NCBI GenBank assembly: GCA_036417435.1
Contig: CM070904.1
Location: forward strand, 127,038,695 to 127,102,694
DNA from: Inia geoffrensis
Lineage: Eukaryota > Chordata > Mammalia > Artiodactyla > Iniidae
Direction of reading: 5' to 3'
Length of the DNA stretch: 64,000 nt
The position numbers were made by a program, and so were the translations under genes. The notes below the pieces were generated by a model. The model had not been told where the DNA came from and did no database searches. It was given only the letters and a program-made list of their open reading frames with translations. Below are positions 34,879 to 53,700 of the stretch, piece after piece. Within the stretch, counting starts at the first letter, position 1, and each line of letters opens with the position of its first letter.

Positions 34879-36830
34879 TGCAGATGACGCTTCACTCGCT
34901 TGCTGCTCACCTCCTGCTGTGCGGCCTTGGTTCCTAACAGCGCACGGACAGCTACCAGTCTGAGGCCAGAGGGTTGGGGGCCCCTCTCTTAATGGGTCCC
35001 ATACGTCCCCCATTAACCCTTCCAGGGCTGAAACTGCCACTCCTCAGAGATGCCCCACCCCCCTGAGAACACCAAAGGGACCTCTCAGAACACAGAGAAG
35101 GGGAGAAAACAAGGGTTAAAATCTGCATCCAAAAAAACTTAAAAATAAACAAAATCTGCATCCAGAGGGAGGTGGCACAGTTCCTACCAGAGGGAATTCA
35201 ATCTCCAGAGTCTTCCTTTTCCCTCCCAGACACTCGTAGGGAAGGAGAAAGAGAAAGTCAGAAATGTCCGGCATCAGCTGACTGCCTCTGCCTGGGGTGG
35301 TGGAGGGGGAGGGTGATAGGTGGTCCATGATTTAGCAGAAGCCATTAACTATCTTGGGCAAAGAGCCGTCTTGGAGGAGAGCAGAGATGAGGAGAGATAC
35401 TGCTCCACGAAATGGGTGAGGGAATTGAGTCCAGGGGACACCAGAGGGCAAAGTGGGGAGAAGGAGACGTTGGCTTCGTATACTCCAGGGAAAGTGGGCT
35501 ACACAGCTAGATGCGTGGTGAGAGCAAAGTTTGGGGGGGGGGTGGGTGCTGGGGGCGGGCTGTCCAGGAAAACTGAGTGTGGAGACCAGAGCAAGACCGA
35601 ACGCAAGGACCGAAGTAGATCAGGGAAGACAGGGGCCACCACTGTCATCCCCCTGCTCACCCCAAAGTCCTGGAGAAGACAACAGACTTGTGGGCCCGCT
35701 GCAGGGGCTGGGGTCTGAGCCAACCTCGTTTGGATCTCCAAGGACAGGGCACGTGGGCTGACTTCTAGTTTACTGACATGTTAAAATGCCACAGACACCA
35801 TTTGCTTGGGGGGAGGGGGACACGTCCTCAAAGATGCTTTCCCTCCAGCCCTCAGAGGCCTCCACCACCCTGTCCCACAGGATGCTGAAGGGTGGGTGGC
35901 ACATATGTGAACCTGCGTTTTCTGTCTTGCCCACGTAGTGGGTCATGTTGACCTGTCTGCTTCGAATAGCTGGTCGGAAGACAGGTGGCCAGCTGACAGC
36001 AGGGCCCTCAGCTCCTAGATCAGCCTCAGCCCCACTCCTCCCCTGACCACAAACCACAGCGTGGATGGAGCTGGTTTTCTGGCCCCTCTAGGTCCCCTCA
36101 TCTGACTCTACAGGGGCCACAACCTTGATCTTGCCTGCCTGCCCCCCTTGGACTGTGAGTTCCTGTGAGCGGCTCGGGCTTATCCCTGGATCCCCCTGGC
36201 CTAGAGCTGTCCTGCCACACACTGGGGACTCCGTAAATCTGTGGATGGTTTAATAAATACTGAGGCCCCCCTGAGGAGCCCCTATTCAGGGGCTGTCCTA
36301 TTCCCTGGAGCCTGCGTTCCAAATCTTCCTCGGCTCTCCTTCCTCTAAAGCTTACCAGACCCGAGTTCCATGCCTCAGAGACCAGAGAACCCTGACCTGA
36401 CCCCCTCATTTGCATTACGGTGTCATTGCCTGGGGGCCCTAGTGCATCTCTCCCATAGGCACTTGACCCTCCAGTGTCTTGGTCTAGTGGAGTGACCCAT
36501 GAAGATGTCAGGGACCATGTCATAGAGAAACTCAGGAACAAAACACGCTTCCCCAACGGCCTTCACACCTCCCCAGATCCTGACCCGCCGGAGGGGGCAG
36601 GAGGAAGGGTCCTCGGTCGGGGCCCTTCCTCAGCGCTCTGCCTTTCTCTCCCACACCCATCTGTCCCTGGCTGCGTCCTCAGCGCCCCCGGCTGGAGCAC
36701 AAACGGAGGACTGAGTCGGCTGAGCCTGAGAGTGGGGATGGAGGCTGGACCGTCTCTGTTGGGACAGACAGGGCCCCTCTGTCCTCCCCAGCCGGGGTAA
36801 CCTGAGCCCGGCATTGTGTCCATCCTGGAA
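34879..36830. other. CHRND-CHRNG intergenic, right
   Basis: No gene recognised. Contains a G-run near 35,531-35,541 and a 14-bp direct repeat AAAATCTGCATCCA around a short A-rich insertion (about 35,118-35,165). AATAAA near 36,252 has no associated gene. Confidence 0.4.
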
Positions 36831-36859
36831 CAGCTGACAGCGCTGGGGTCAGACAGCTG
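36831..36859 (+). promoter_or_regulatory. Paired E-boxes of the CHRNG promoter
   Basis: Two CAGCTG E-boxes (36831-36836 and 36854-36859), 23 bp apart and about 130-150 bp before the CHRNG start. A tandem E-box pair bound by MyoD/myogenin is the known core of mammalian and avian gamma-subunit promoters. It explains expression in fetal and denervated muscle. Confidence 0.65.
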
Positions 36860-36982
36860 GTGGGGCTGGCCTGGCTGGGGAGGGAGTGTGGGCTGTTATG
36901 TGAGACCCAGCGGCTGCATCCCTCTATCCCAGTCCTGAGGAGCTGCAGTCCCACCCCTGTCACTGCAGAGAGCTGTGGCACC

Positions 36983-42401
<5,419 letters not shown>

Positions 42402-42529
42402 GCCAACCAATTGCTGCTAGCCATGTGGAGTCTTATCAGCTGTGTTCTGCTGCTGAGGTCATGAGTATGCTCTTTGGGAAGCACCCTTCAGGGCCATGTG
42501 AGCCAACCGTTCCTGAGAAAAGCTGGGGA

Positions 42530-42535
42530 AATAAA
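42530..42535 (+). terminator. CHRNG polyadenylation signal
   Basis: AATAAA about 130 bp after the CHRNG stop codon. Confidence 0.85.
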
Positions 42536-43404
42536 AAGACAGAGCTGGAGCCCTGGAGTGGTTGGGGATGGGGTGCTGGCAGAGTGTGTTAAGTGGGATC
42601 AGCATCTACATGGCACTGGCTTGCTATTCCTGGCACTCCCCTCACTTGAGCAAAGTGTTATCAACTCCCATCATTTCTGAAGCCCTAAGGACTCTGTTTT
42701 ATCTTATCCCCAACTAGGCAAGGTCCTATCCCTCCAGGCCTGGGCCTCCCTTCCTTTTTACAAGTTCCCCGCAGGCTCCTAAAGGAGGGGAGTCAAGAGA
42801 GAAGTGTAGAATAGCAGCCAATGCTCTAGCGAAAGAAGGGGAGCAGAGCCCACTCCAGCTGGCATCTGCCTACTTTCTTGGGGCTGTACGCACCCAATAC
42901 TCATGTGCACCAGTGACCTTTCTATTCAGATGCATTTTTTTGCCATCGATCACCAAACATTTTATGAGTTTTATTATCTTTTTTCATTATTAAGAGCTCC
43001 TCACAGCATTATGGATAAGCAAGAATCACTATTCCCCCATGTTTAGGATGGGCAAATTGGGGCCTAGAGTAAGAGGGGCATCCCAGAACAATGATGGCTA
43101 AATAAGGGTTGGAGTCCACAATTCCCAACACTGACCCAATCTTAGACACTCTAAGAAAGTTCTATGGCCTGGAAAACGGACACCTCTTCCTTCTCTTCTC
43201 AAAGGCCAGGGAATTTGCACTGGTCTCAAGGAAGAGCGAGGCAGGGAGGCAGGGAGGCTGGGAGGAGACCCTGACCAGGCTCCCTTTGCCCCACTTAGGA
43301 AACAAGGGCCGGGGTCTTTCAGGGGTGGAGGTGGGGGTGGGGCGGGGAGTAAGGCCATGCTTTGAGAGTGTAACTGGGGCCTGAGTTTTGTTGGTGACAA
43401 GACA

Positions 43405-43490
43405 ACTTGGGCAAGTCATTTGTGCTCCCTGAGCCTGTTTCCTCATCTGTAAATATGGGCACAGATATCAGTTCCTACCTCCCTTCATCA
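43405..43490 (+). repeat. MIR SINE fragment
   Basis: 'cttgggcaagtcatttgtgc' and 'tttcctcatctgtaaatatg' match the MIR core. Confidence 0.7.
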
Positions 43491-43645
43491 CAGGATCAAC
43501 GGTGCGGGTGAAAGTGATTAAAAAATGTTAAAGTGTCACATAAAGACCTGACAATGGGACATTGTTGAGGGGGAGAGGACGTCCCCCAAGTACAGGGTTG
43601 CTGGCTTTGGGGATCAATCACCAGCAAGTTCATTTCATTTATTCC

Positions 43646-43648
<3 letters not shown>

Positions 43649-43680
<32 letters not shown>
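43649..43680 (+). repeat. (GT)16 microsatellite
   Basis: An uninterrupted 32-bp GT tract followed by 'ggcgcccgcgc'. Confidence 0.95.
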
Positions 43681-43682
<2 letters not shown>

Positions 43683-43849
43683 CGCCCGCGCTGCTGTGTA
43701 TTTGGAGTGTCAGGCAATTTGATGACGGTGGGATCATCTCTGGTTCCTGTAAGCCTCTCTACTAGCTTAGTCACCTGGAGTGAGTCTCTCAACCTGACTG
43801 CCTCAGAAAGCGGAGATCAGCTCTGTAGGTCCTGGCACAAGTAAGCAAA

Positions 43850-43990
43850 GATTAACAATAGCCACCACTTATGAAGGGTTACTGTGTCTAGCGCCTGAAA
43901 CTGATCTCGTTCAAACCACACGGCAACCTGAAGAGGCGGGTGCTACAGTATAGTATGGCCAGTACCAAAGAAGAAAGAGCCTCAGGGAGC
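43850..43990 (-). repeat. MIR SINE fragment
   Basis: 'caccacttatgaagggttac' and 'gcggcaacctgaagagg'-like text match a decayed reversed MIR. Confidence 0.45.
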
Positions 43991-44039
43991 TTAAGAGAGA
44001 GTCCAGGATCGTGCAGACCCACCGGGGTCGGAGTCGGGA

Positions 44040-44720
44040 GCCGTGAATCCAGTCTGCGCCGTCAGCTACTCGGAGCTGTCCTTCTCGGTGCCCGCCGCGG
44101 GAGGGGGTCAGCACGCGCTCCCCTGAGCAGGGCGGACGGGCGGGCGGGCGGCGGGCAAGAACAGGGGCAGAACCGAGGCCCGCAGCCCGCGTGGCCACCG
44201 AACCTGAGCAGCTAGCTCAGCGCAACCGCCCGACTACTGCGTCCTGGCGTACCTGCCCCCTTCCCGGCCAGCTCCCGACGTTCCGCTGCGCCCCGCGCAA
44301 CCGGAAGTGGTCGGACCCTAGGCGGAGGGACCTGGCGGAGCGGAAGTCACTCCGTGAGGCAGTGGCGACGGCGGCGGCGAGAGGATGAACAACAAGTTCG
44401 ACGCGTGAGTGGCGCGTGGCCGCCTCCCGAGGCCCCTTCCCCCAACCGTTCCTCGCGTCCGCCCCCGCCGGGACCGCCGGCGGCGCAAACTGCGGCACCG
44501 GCCTCCCTTCCTGGTTAGGGCTGCGGGCCGGCCGGGCCTGGGCGGCCGGCGGGAAGGAGGGGGTTGGGGAGGAGGGGTGCAGGGGTCTCAGGGACCCCAG
44601 GGTCATATGGACCCAGAGCGAAGTGCGGGCTCCGGGCAGGAGGAGGTGGCCGTGCCGCCTGGAAGGAGATTTTCGGACACCCTGCCGGGCGGGTGCGGGT
44701 TGCCAGCTGCGTGGAGGGGC
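44040..44720 (+). promoter_or_regulatory. EIF4E2 CpG-island promoter with ETS sites
   Basis: Dense CpG sequence surrounding the first coding exon of EIF4E2. Two ETS/GABP-type motifs lie close upstream of the start: CCGGAAGTGG (44301-44310) and CGGAAGTCAC (44341-44350). There is no TATA box. This is typical of a housekeeping promoter. Confidence 0.75.
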
Positions 44721-47700
44721 GGAGACCGGAGGTTTAGGTGTTTCCGCAGCCTGGCTGCTCTGCTTCTGCACCCAGCTTTTCTCACACACTCTCTCTGGCC
44801 TAGGCAGGTCATCTCTCCTGAGTCTCAGTTTTCTCATTCGCAAGGTGCGGACGGTAACAGAGCCCATGTCGCAGAGTTGCGAAGATGCAATGAGGTAACG
44901 TGGCTGCCGCGCTCAGCGCAGTGGCTGCTCAGTTACGGAATTCTCATCTTCCCGAGACTCCTTCCTGCTTCCGTTCTCTTCCCCCCCCTTTTCCCGTCTT
45001 CCAACACACTCTCCCAAGAGCTGCTCAGTTTCTTGCCCAACGGGTATACTTGTTATTGCCTCCTCCTGCAGTTCTGTATGTACGCTGTTTGATTTCTAGT
45101 TCCAGCATCAAACAATTGGGAGGTGCAGAAAGGAAATGCAAAGTATTTTTGCATATTTCCCTGCAGCGATTGTATCTGGAGGTAGATTATGTTTTGGCTT
45201 TCTTCTAGTAGTCCAGTAAATCTGTCTTCTTTTCCGAAGACCTAGATTTGCAGTCTCAGACCCACCAGTTACCAGTTATTTGACATTACAAAAGTTACCC
45301 AGTCTCTGAGCCTCTGTTACCCAAACCGCATTAGTTGTTAGTGCTCTGCTGCCTGAGTGAGTGTGATAAGGATCAAATCACTTTCGGCAATGCTTAAAGG
45401 TACTTTAAGATATAAAATACCTTTTTAAGATGTAAAGTACTACATTTAAGATATAAATGTAAAGTGGAATTACTATTAGTTTAGGTTGTGACCCACTGTT
45501 GCCCATGGGAAATTGGAGTTTTTCCGGTACCTTGAGAGCTGGAATGCAAATTCCGAGGTCCTGGACTCCCGCACTCCTGGCAGCTCCTCAGGAATGCTTC
45601 CTGGTTGCTGAGAGGGCTCTGCTACTTGAAAAAAGTCTTTGGGAGTTTGCTCCTCCCGCCCCGCCCCCCGCCCAGTCGTAAGCCCTGCAACTCCTAGCTT
45701 CAGATCTAAGTCCTGCCTCAGTGGAGCTTTCTGCCAACCCTTTACTCCTTTCTCCGCCGAACTGAAGAAATCAGAATTTAATTTTAAGGAGGCACTTGAT
45801 GCGTAATCTGGCCCAGCCCTACCCGGATCATTTGGAGGTTTGCAGTAAGCTAATTTAAGCATGGCAGTAATGGCTTCCACGGGCATTTTGCTATTTTTCA
45901 CATATTATTTCTACTAATTCTAACAACCCTGTAAGGGGGTCATGTTACCTCCTTTTACAGATAAGGAAAATGAGACTCTGAGATTAAATAACTTGCCCAC
46001 AACAACAGGAAGGGCCATATGGTGAGATTCGAACCCAGGTTTGTTGTTTAACATTTGTTCAAGCACATCTTGACAAAAATTAACCTGGGCCATTTTTAAT
46101 TAGTTCTAATTGTTAACTGTTCATTATACTGAACATCTGCCTTCTAGCTATGCAGGAAAAAAACAAAGCTGTCTTTCATTTGAAATTAGCAATTGAAGAC
46201 AGCACTCCAGCCCTTAGTTTTGTTTTTGTTGTCTTTGTTTTTCATGCAAAAAAGTGTGCAGTTTTTAGACCACGGCTGCATATTTGGTCTCTGCATTCTT
46301 CACCACATGGCTCCTAAGGACATGTTCCAGTTTGCCGGAGTCCTAAAAGTCCAGTGCCTGGAGTTGAGTACTGAAGTCTAATCTGATGGGCTCAGATTGA
46401 AGAGGAGCTCTAGTCTCCTTTTCTGTGTGGCCTTCTATGGACCTAAACTAATAGCCGCCACCACCCCCCCGCATCAAGCCATTAGCTACCATTGCCATTG
46501 ATCCTATTCATATGTAAAAGCCTAAAATGCTTTCACTATACTGCAGTCCCTACGGTGTTGAGCTTGGTTTTCAAATCTAGATGCCGTATTTGATTTTGTC
46601 CCTATTCTTTTTATCTTAGCCTTGGCCCATTCTTAATTATTGTCTGAACCACTTATTTGACATTCATCCTAGTCTGCCATGTATTGCTTTGATTTTAGAA
46701 ATCCATTCATTAAACGTGTTTGCTTTCTGCCACTGCCTGATGCTGGACATGTAAAGATGAATTAGACCAAGTTCCTACCTGCAGTGAATCGTGTAGTTAG
46801 AGTATGAGGACATACCTGGGCAGAAGCTTGGTGAGCTAATTAGGTGCCACTCAGCTTAGACAGCTTCAGATGCTAATTGCCTGCCTAAGTGTATTGAGCA
46901 CTGATTTTTCTGTCTGGATTGTATCTTTGCTTCACATCCAGCGTCAGGCTGGTAAGAGTAGCCTCCAGAAGACAGGATGCAAATGCCTTGCCTTAAGTGT
47001 AGGCTCAGAGAGCAGAGTGGTTGCTTAGCTCCACCCTCAAGAAATGACAGCATAAGAAGATGAAGTTCCATTAGGGTTTCCATTTACTATCTTAGAAGGG
47101 AGTCGGGAGGTGGGGTCCAGGGATCACAGTAGCATTGTTTCTTCTCTGGCATAATTATTTTTGTTATTTTTCTGTTTCCTAGTGGTTAACAGCAAAAGCA
47201 CTAAAAAGAAAGGCATTTATATGCTTCGCTTGGGGCTAGAAAAATGTAAGATGCTGGGGTGACTGTGCCCCTCTTTAACCAAGATTGAAGGGAAAGGACC
47301 CCAAAGGATATAGTGGGGAGTTGGGAACTGAGAAGAGAGAAATGATGTGAGTCCCTGTGGTATGCCCTAAAGAAGAGAATTAGGAGCTGTCTTGGGCCTG
47401 AGCAATTTAAAAAAAACTCATGAAATGTTCATAATCAGGAGACAAAAAACCGGCCATGACAGTACAGCTGGGACAAGTACAAATGTTTATATGGGAATGT
47501 TCAGAAGAGGGAATCCCAGCTCAGCCTAGAGAGAGATCAGAAAATATTTTCAAGAGAAAGTGGTCCTGGACTTCCCTGGTGGCTCAGTGGTTAAGAATCT
47601 GCCTGCCAATGCAGGGGACACAGGTTCGAGCCCTGATCCCGGAAGGTCCCACATGCCACAAAGCAACTAAGCCCATGCCCCACAACTACTGGGCCTGCGC

Positions 47701-50700
47701 TCTAGAGCCTGTGAGCCACAACTACTGAGCCCGTGTGCCACAACTACTGAAGCCCGTGCGCCTGGAGCTCGTGCTCCGCAACAAGAGAAGCCACCACAAT
47801 GAGAAGCCCACGCACCGCAACGAAGAGTAGCCCCCGCTCGCTGCAACTAGAGAAAGCCTGTGGGTAGCAACGAAGACCAAATGCAGCCAAAATATAAATA
47901 AATAAATAAATATTTTTTAAAAAGAGAGAAAGTGTCCTTAGTCTGAATCCTGAAGGACAAGTTAAGTAGGGGAAGAGGAGCTCTCTGAGCAGAGACCAGG
48001 TGATGAACACAACAGAGGGCTGAGGTCGGGGACTGCAAGTAGGCTGACCACTGGAGGGAAAGGAGTTGGTTGTACCATGCTGAGGTCAAACTGTGTGTCA
48101 GGTATTCCATAGGTATTCTTATTTTTTGTTTTGTTTTATTTTTGGCTGTGTTGGGTCTTCATTGCTGAACGTGGGCCTTCTCTAGTTGCAGGGAGCGGGG
48201 GCCCCCCATGGCGGCGGCTTCTCTTGCTGCAGAGCACAGGCTCCAGGTACACAGGCTCAGTAGTTGTGGCACACAGGCTCAGTAGTTGTGACCCACGGGC
48301 TCTAGAGCACAGGCCCAGTAGTTGTGGCGCACGGGCCCAGCTGCTCCGCGGCATGTGGGATCCCCCCGGACCAGGGCTCGAACTCGTGTCGCCTGCATGG
48401 GCAGGCGGACTCTTAACCACTGCGCCACCAGGGAAGCCCTCCGTAGGTATTCTTAAACACACAGTATGCTTGTAAATGTTGTGGGACTTGCATGCTAGAC
48501 AGGTTCCTTTTGAAAAGGAAACCAGACCAGCTCAAGTTTAATGAAGGGGAAGGGGCATTGTAAGCAGCATTAGGTCTCCCAGGAGTCCAGGGAAGGTGAA
48601 CCAAGCCAAAGAGATGGCAGCATCACAGACAGAACCATTCTCCTGTCCACTCTGCTCATCTGCTCATTCCCTTTGCCCCTACTGACCTTCTGTGCTCTTG
48701 CTTGTTGTCTTTATTCCCTCATGGCTTTTCTTGTATGAGACTCATATGACTGCCCTAGTTCCTGAATCCATATGATCTTTCATCTCCTGGATGAAAAGCC
48801 GAGGGAGGAATTGGCTCATAATTTTGAGCAAGCCCCTGAGGCATCACTTATTGGCCAGGCTGGGCCACCCTTTAGTCTGGTGCCCTTCCTTCACAGTCAT
48901 GTCTTGGCCAGGGTGGGGTTGGGGACGGTCATGGCACCGTACACGACCTCGGGAGTATATCCTACAGCTAGGGCTGTGAAGTGGGCAGATCAGGCACCCC
49001 AGCCCATGCCTAGCCCATCCATTTTAACATTTGAGCACTTTTTATGTGGTAGGCACAGGGGATTCATGGGCAAAAAGAAAAACAGTGTAAAAAACTTGGC
49101 AGCATGTTTCTGCATCTATAAGGTAATACAGGCATACCTCTCATTTTACTGCACTTTGCAAATACCGCTTGTTTTCTTTTTCTTTTTCTTTTTTTTTTTT
49201 TTACAAATGAAGGTTTATTGCAACCTTGTGTAATCAGTGATGGTTAGCATTTTTTCACAATAAAGTATTTTTAAATTAAGATACATACTTTTTAGAAACA
49301 TAATGCTATTGTCCTCTTAATAGACTACAGTACAGTGAAAACATAACTTTTATATGCACTGAGAAACCAAATAATTTGCATGACTCAATTTATTGTGATA
49401 TTTGCTTTATTGCGGAACCAAACCCACAATATCTCTGAGGTATTCCTGTATCTGAGTTACAATTTGACCACTTCTAGTACCTTTCCTGAGAATTGCCAGA
49501 TTCCATTTGACTGGATAGGGCCAGAAAGGTGATTTCAGAAAAGATCTGTAAGTTGATGGTCCAGCTCTAGACTAAACAGCATTCGTACTATCTTTCTGAA
49601 TTCACCTTCCATGTATCTTTTTGTCTGGATCTAGTGAACTTTAGGTTCACTGAAAGCCTTCGTATTGTGTTTTGGGGGGTGGCAAATTATGCTCAGAGAC
49701 AGGTTTTCTTTGCCAGTAGTTTATTTACCACAGATTCATTGTGGGAATTACAGTAATTTCATAAGCCAATAGCATTCAGATGCCCCTTATTAAGCTAATA
49801 AAGAAATAACATACCATACTCCAAACCAATGATAGTTAATCATACTGTTGTTCCACGCAAGGGAAGATGAATAAAGTCGAAATTTAGTTCAGTTGTACCT
49901 TTAGATGAATTGGTACTGGATGAGATGGCTTTGCCAACCAGCAGCTGAAGTCCAGCTGCCAGCTCAGAAATAAGTCACTTGTTGCTAGAGCACATTGCTA
50001 GGAAACTACAGCACTGGTGTTGATGGGCAGGCTGATCTTTGTGGGGCCGCTACATGGTTTGTCACCACTGCTAAAGGAGTCACCTCGACCACAGCAGGAA
50101 CTAATGTCCCTTCTCTTCCTGAGACTGCTGCAGGGTTTAACATCACTGCCAACCGGGAGCGAGTGGCTTGAGATCTTCAGAGAGCAGGATCAGCAAAGGA
50201 TAGCTTTGCCCAGACAGAGACGCTTGGATATTCCTCACACAACTCTCAGTATTTATAGTCTAAGTGTCCCCTCACCGTAGTTCCTTCTTTATTTGTTTTT
50301 ATTGATAAGGCCCCAGCGGTGCCACTCGGCAAGTGAGCTGCTAGTGCTTAACAATGACAGCAGATGAGATGACATCCTAACACATTTCATTCTTTTATCA
50401 AAACAACTTTACTTCTAAAAACAACTTTTTTTTTGTCTTTGTCATAAACAGGTGGATTAAAATATGGTCATTTAAGTCATAAATAAGTGGATTTGAAATC
50501 ATAGCAAACCACTACACAACACTTAGGGTGGTTTCACTGCTTCTGAAAGGGTGGCACCTAAAGTACATTTGACTTAAAAGGCAAGAAGACGTTCCTTTCT
50601 TTGATTTCTTTTCATTTAACATCAATTCAGCATCTTCTGGTGCTACATGTTAGGGCAGCATCTTCTTGTCCTCGATGCTGAAGATACAAAGATTAATAAA

Positions 50701-53700
50701 ACACTTCTAAGGGCCCCCTCTAGTAGGAGAAACAGATGTGGGAGGAATGGTACCTTAGGCTGAGGGGGTAGTGTTTGCAAATAACACAGATGTGGGAATA
50801 TAGGTTGCTTGGGGAGGTGGGAGGAGGGAAGGAGGATGCCAGTTGACAGGAGTCAGATTCTAGAGGATCTTATATTTCATTGTACTTTATCCTGCATGGT
50901 GGACATCAAAGGGCAAGGGACAGTTGAGAGTTTTAAGCATGGAAGTTAAATGATTAGATTTGCATTTAGAAGGAACATGCTGGAGGCAATGTAATTGAGA
51001 TGACAGGGGAAGAAGACTAAAGCAGTAGCAATGGGGAGGGGTAGGAAAGATGGTTAGAAGAAGTGGCAAGAAAGAAAAGTAAGTTTTTTAACTTCATTTG
51101 AAATGCCAAAGCAGTTATTTAATCCAGAAATTCTTCTCATTACTGACTATTTTTGGCAAAGAAAACAATCCCTTTCACCGTTTACCTCTCGCTTCTTTGC
51201 GCAGCCTTTTAGAAAGCTAGAATGTGGAGCTTTCTGGAATTCACAGGTTAGCTGATGGGCAGTTTCATTTTTGTTTAATCCTCCTAATTGCCATTCTGCA
51301 TTCTTTGCCGCCTCTCATCTCACGTGCACCTCATTGCCTGTATCTTTGAGTGACTTCGGGTTGGTTTCCTGGTAGTTCATTTGACCTGGTGGCTTTGTTA
51401 GATAAGCAGGAATCAGTTCAGTCATGGGGTAACGTTGTTTTGCCTTTCCATTTAGATTGAAAGATGACGACAGTGGGGACCACGATCAGAATGAAGAAAA
51501 CAGCACACAGAAAGATGGTGAGAAGGAAAAAACGGAACGAGACAGGAGTCAGAGCAGCAGCAAGAGGAAGGTGAGTTTTGTGCTGCATAGATGTGGTTGC
51601 CTTTGGGCTTGAGACTTGGTTATCTTGGGAAATCTGGAAGATGCAGATTAACTTGATGGCATCCTGTTTTGTAATATCTGATTTTGTTCTCAAAAAAGGT
51701 TGTTGAATCACTGGAGTTCATTTTGGGACTTAGAACTTTTCCCTTGCCACACGATCTTGAGATGCTGCCTTGCTTTCCAACATTCTTCTAGCCTGAGGTA
51801 GGGGTGATAAACCCTGGAGTTTAAGAAGGATGTTAATCGCTTCAGAAGCTGCTACTCAGTATTTCAAATCCTGCACATCACTTAGAATTTTTGACTGTTT
51901 AGTTAGTAATAGTGTGAGCTGATTTATCCCACAATATTGAGTACCTTCCAGATGCAGGCATTTTAGGTGCTAAGAGGACACAAAGGTGAATGACTATGGA
52001 TGAAGGAGTTTACACTTAACAGTACCAGTAATACTAGTAGCTGTCATTTATTGAGTACTTACTCTGTGCCAGGCATGGTGCTAAGCACTTTACATCTGTT
52101 AATTAATTTGATCCTCTCAGCAGCCCCATGAGTTGGTGGTTATTATTTTCCCCACTTTGCAGATAAGCAGCTGAGGCACAGACTGGTTAAGCAACTTGCC
52201 CAACGCCATTAGCCAGTAAGTGATAGGGTGTCATAGAGAAGGCTGACTTGGCCTGGGAATATGTTGAGATAAGATACAAACATAAATGTCTATGATAGGA
52301 ATTAGAAAGTTATGAAAGCATTAAGAACAGAGAAAATGTTAATAGGAACTTAGAGTCAGTTAACCACTAACTTACTGTGTCAGCAGAATCTTGAGCCCAC
52401 TGCAGGTAATTGAGGATGTATCCTTTTTAAGTGTGGAGGTGGTAAGGGGTGACACTGTAAAATGTTTTCTCAGTCTCAGAGCATGTGAAAAATGCCCAGA
52501 TTAACACACCTTCTTTAATTCACAGGCTGTTGTCCCTGGACCAGCAGAGCACCCCCTGCAGTATAACTACACTTTCTGGTACTCCAGGAGAACCCCTGGC
52601 CGTCCCACCAGCTCACAGAGCTATGAACAGAATATCAAACAGATTGGCACCTTTGCCTCTGTGAGTACTGGGTGGTTTAATGTAGCGAGCCTTGGTAGTA
52701 CATTCATGCCTGTGTTTACATCGTTGTGTATATATACCCTCCTGGTAACATACTTAGGATTCTGGTTTCCTTAGTTGACTGACCTGAGTCTCTGAAGTCA
52801 AATTGGCTCGTTTCTTCGATTTCTCATTACACGTCCGTAGGTGACATACGTCAGTATCAGTAAGTATGTGAATTGTGGAACTGGTCAGAAGGGGACAATA
52901 CAGAAATACAGGCTTGTTTAAGTAGATATTTATTGAGTCCTTACTGTGCGCGAAGTGTCATGAGGGATACAAAATTTTATAGTACGTGGTGTCTGTTCTC
53001 ATGAAGCTTGACAATAAAGTTGAGAATAAAATTAGAGTTTTTGTGTTTAATAATCTCCCATTAGGGTTCCGGATATGTTAGTGATTATGCATAAAGCAGC
53101 ATCTTTTTTCTGTGTTCAGAAAGAAAAGGAAGTCTATTTTTTGTGGGTACTGTCAGTACAGAGAGCCCACACTCTGTCTTATCTCCCTCACAGGTAGCTA
53201 GAGTTGTGCCCCCTGAGAAGCTGTCTGCAACTAAAACCAGTCTTGTTCAGTGAAGATTATTATATATTTTGTAGGTGCAATACAGTCAATCTCTGGGCCG
53301 AATCAAATGCAGGATTTGTTATTTTCTTGAAATTATTGAGGTATTTGTCCTGTTTAAAATGCAGACACTGGAAAAGAAAACTATAATAGAAAATAAATTT
53401 TACAATAAATTAGTAAAGAGGAAGGACACAATAATAGGCACTTTGTGTGATTTCCTTCGATCGTTATGATAGCCCTATGAGGTCAGTGATGTTATCCGTA
53501 TTTTACAAATAAGAAAAATGAGGCTTGGTTAAGTATCTGATCTGAAGTCTCAAGTCTGTGATAATTTACTTGATTAAGTGAAGGAACCAGTATTGAAACT
53601 CAAGTTGGGTAGGCTGTAAAAACCACCTTCCAAAGCCTATACTCTTTTACTCTTCCATATACCAAAATGCATGCCAAGAGGCTCCAATTTTTAAAAATGT

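Larger units (their letters stand above)
42536..44030. other. CHRNG-EIF4E2 interval without TIGD1
   Basis: In human, the Tigger-derived TIGD1 gene sits between CHRNG and EIF4E2. Here the 1.8-kb gap holds no transposase-like frame on either strand, only MIR relics (about 43,405-43,490 and 43,850-43,990) and a (GT)16 tract. Confidence 0.6.

Noticed and set aside
34274..35040. Long repetitive open frames on both strands (for example 195 and 192 codons minus, 148 codons plus), Pro/His- or Gly/Met-rich
   Set aside because: They are produced by the stop-free 10-bp minisatellite unit, which gives repetitive peptides in several frames on both strands. No start context or splice evidence.
42536..44384. 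TIGD1 gene expected from human synteny
   Set aside because: No DDE transposase or CENP-B-like frame is found on either strand; only MIR relics and a GT repeat.
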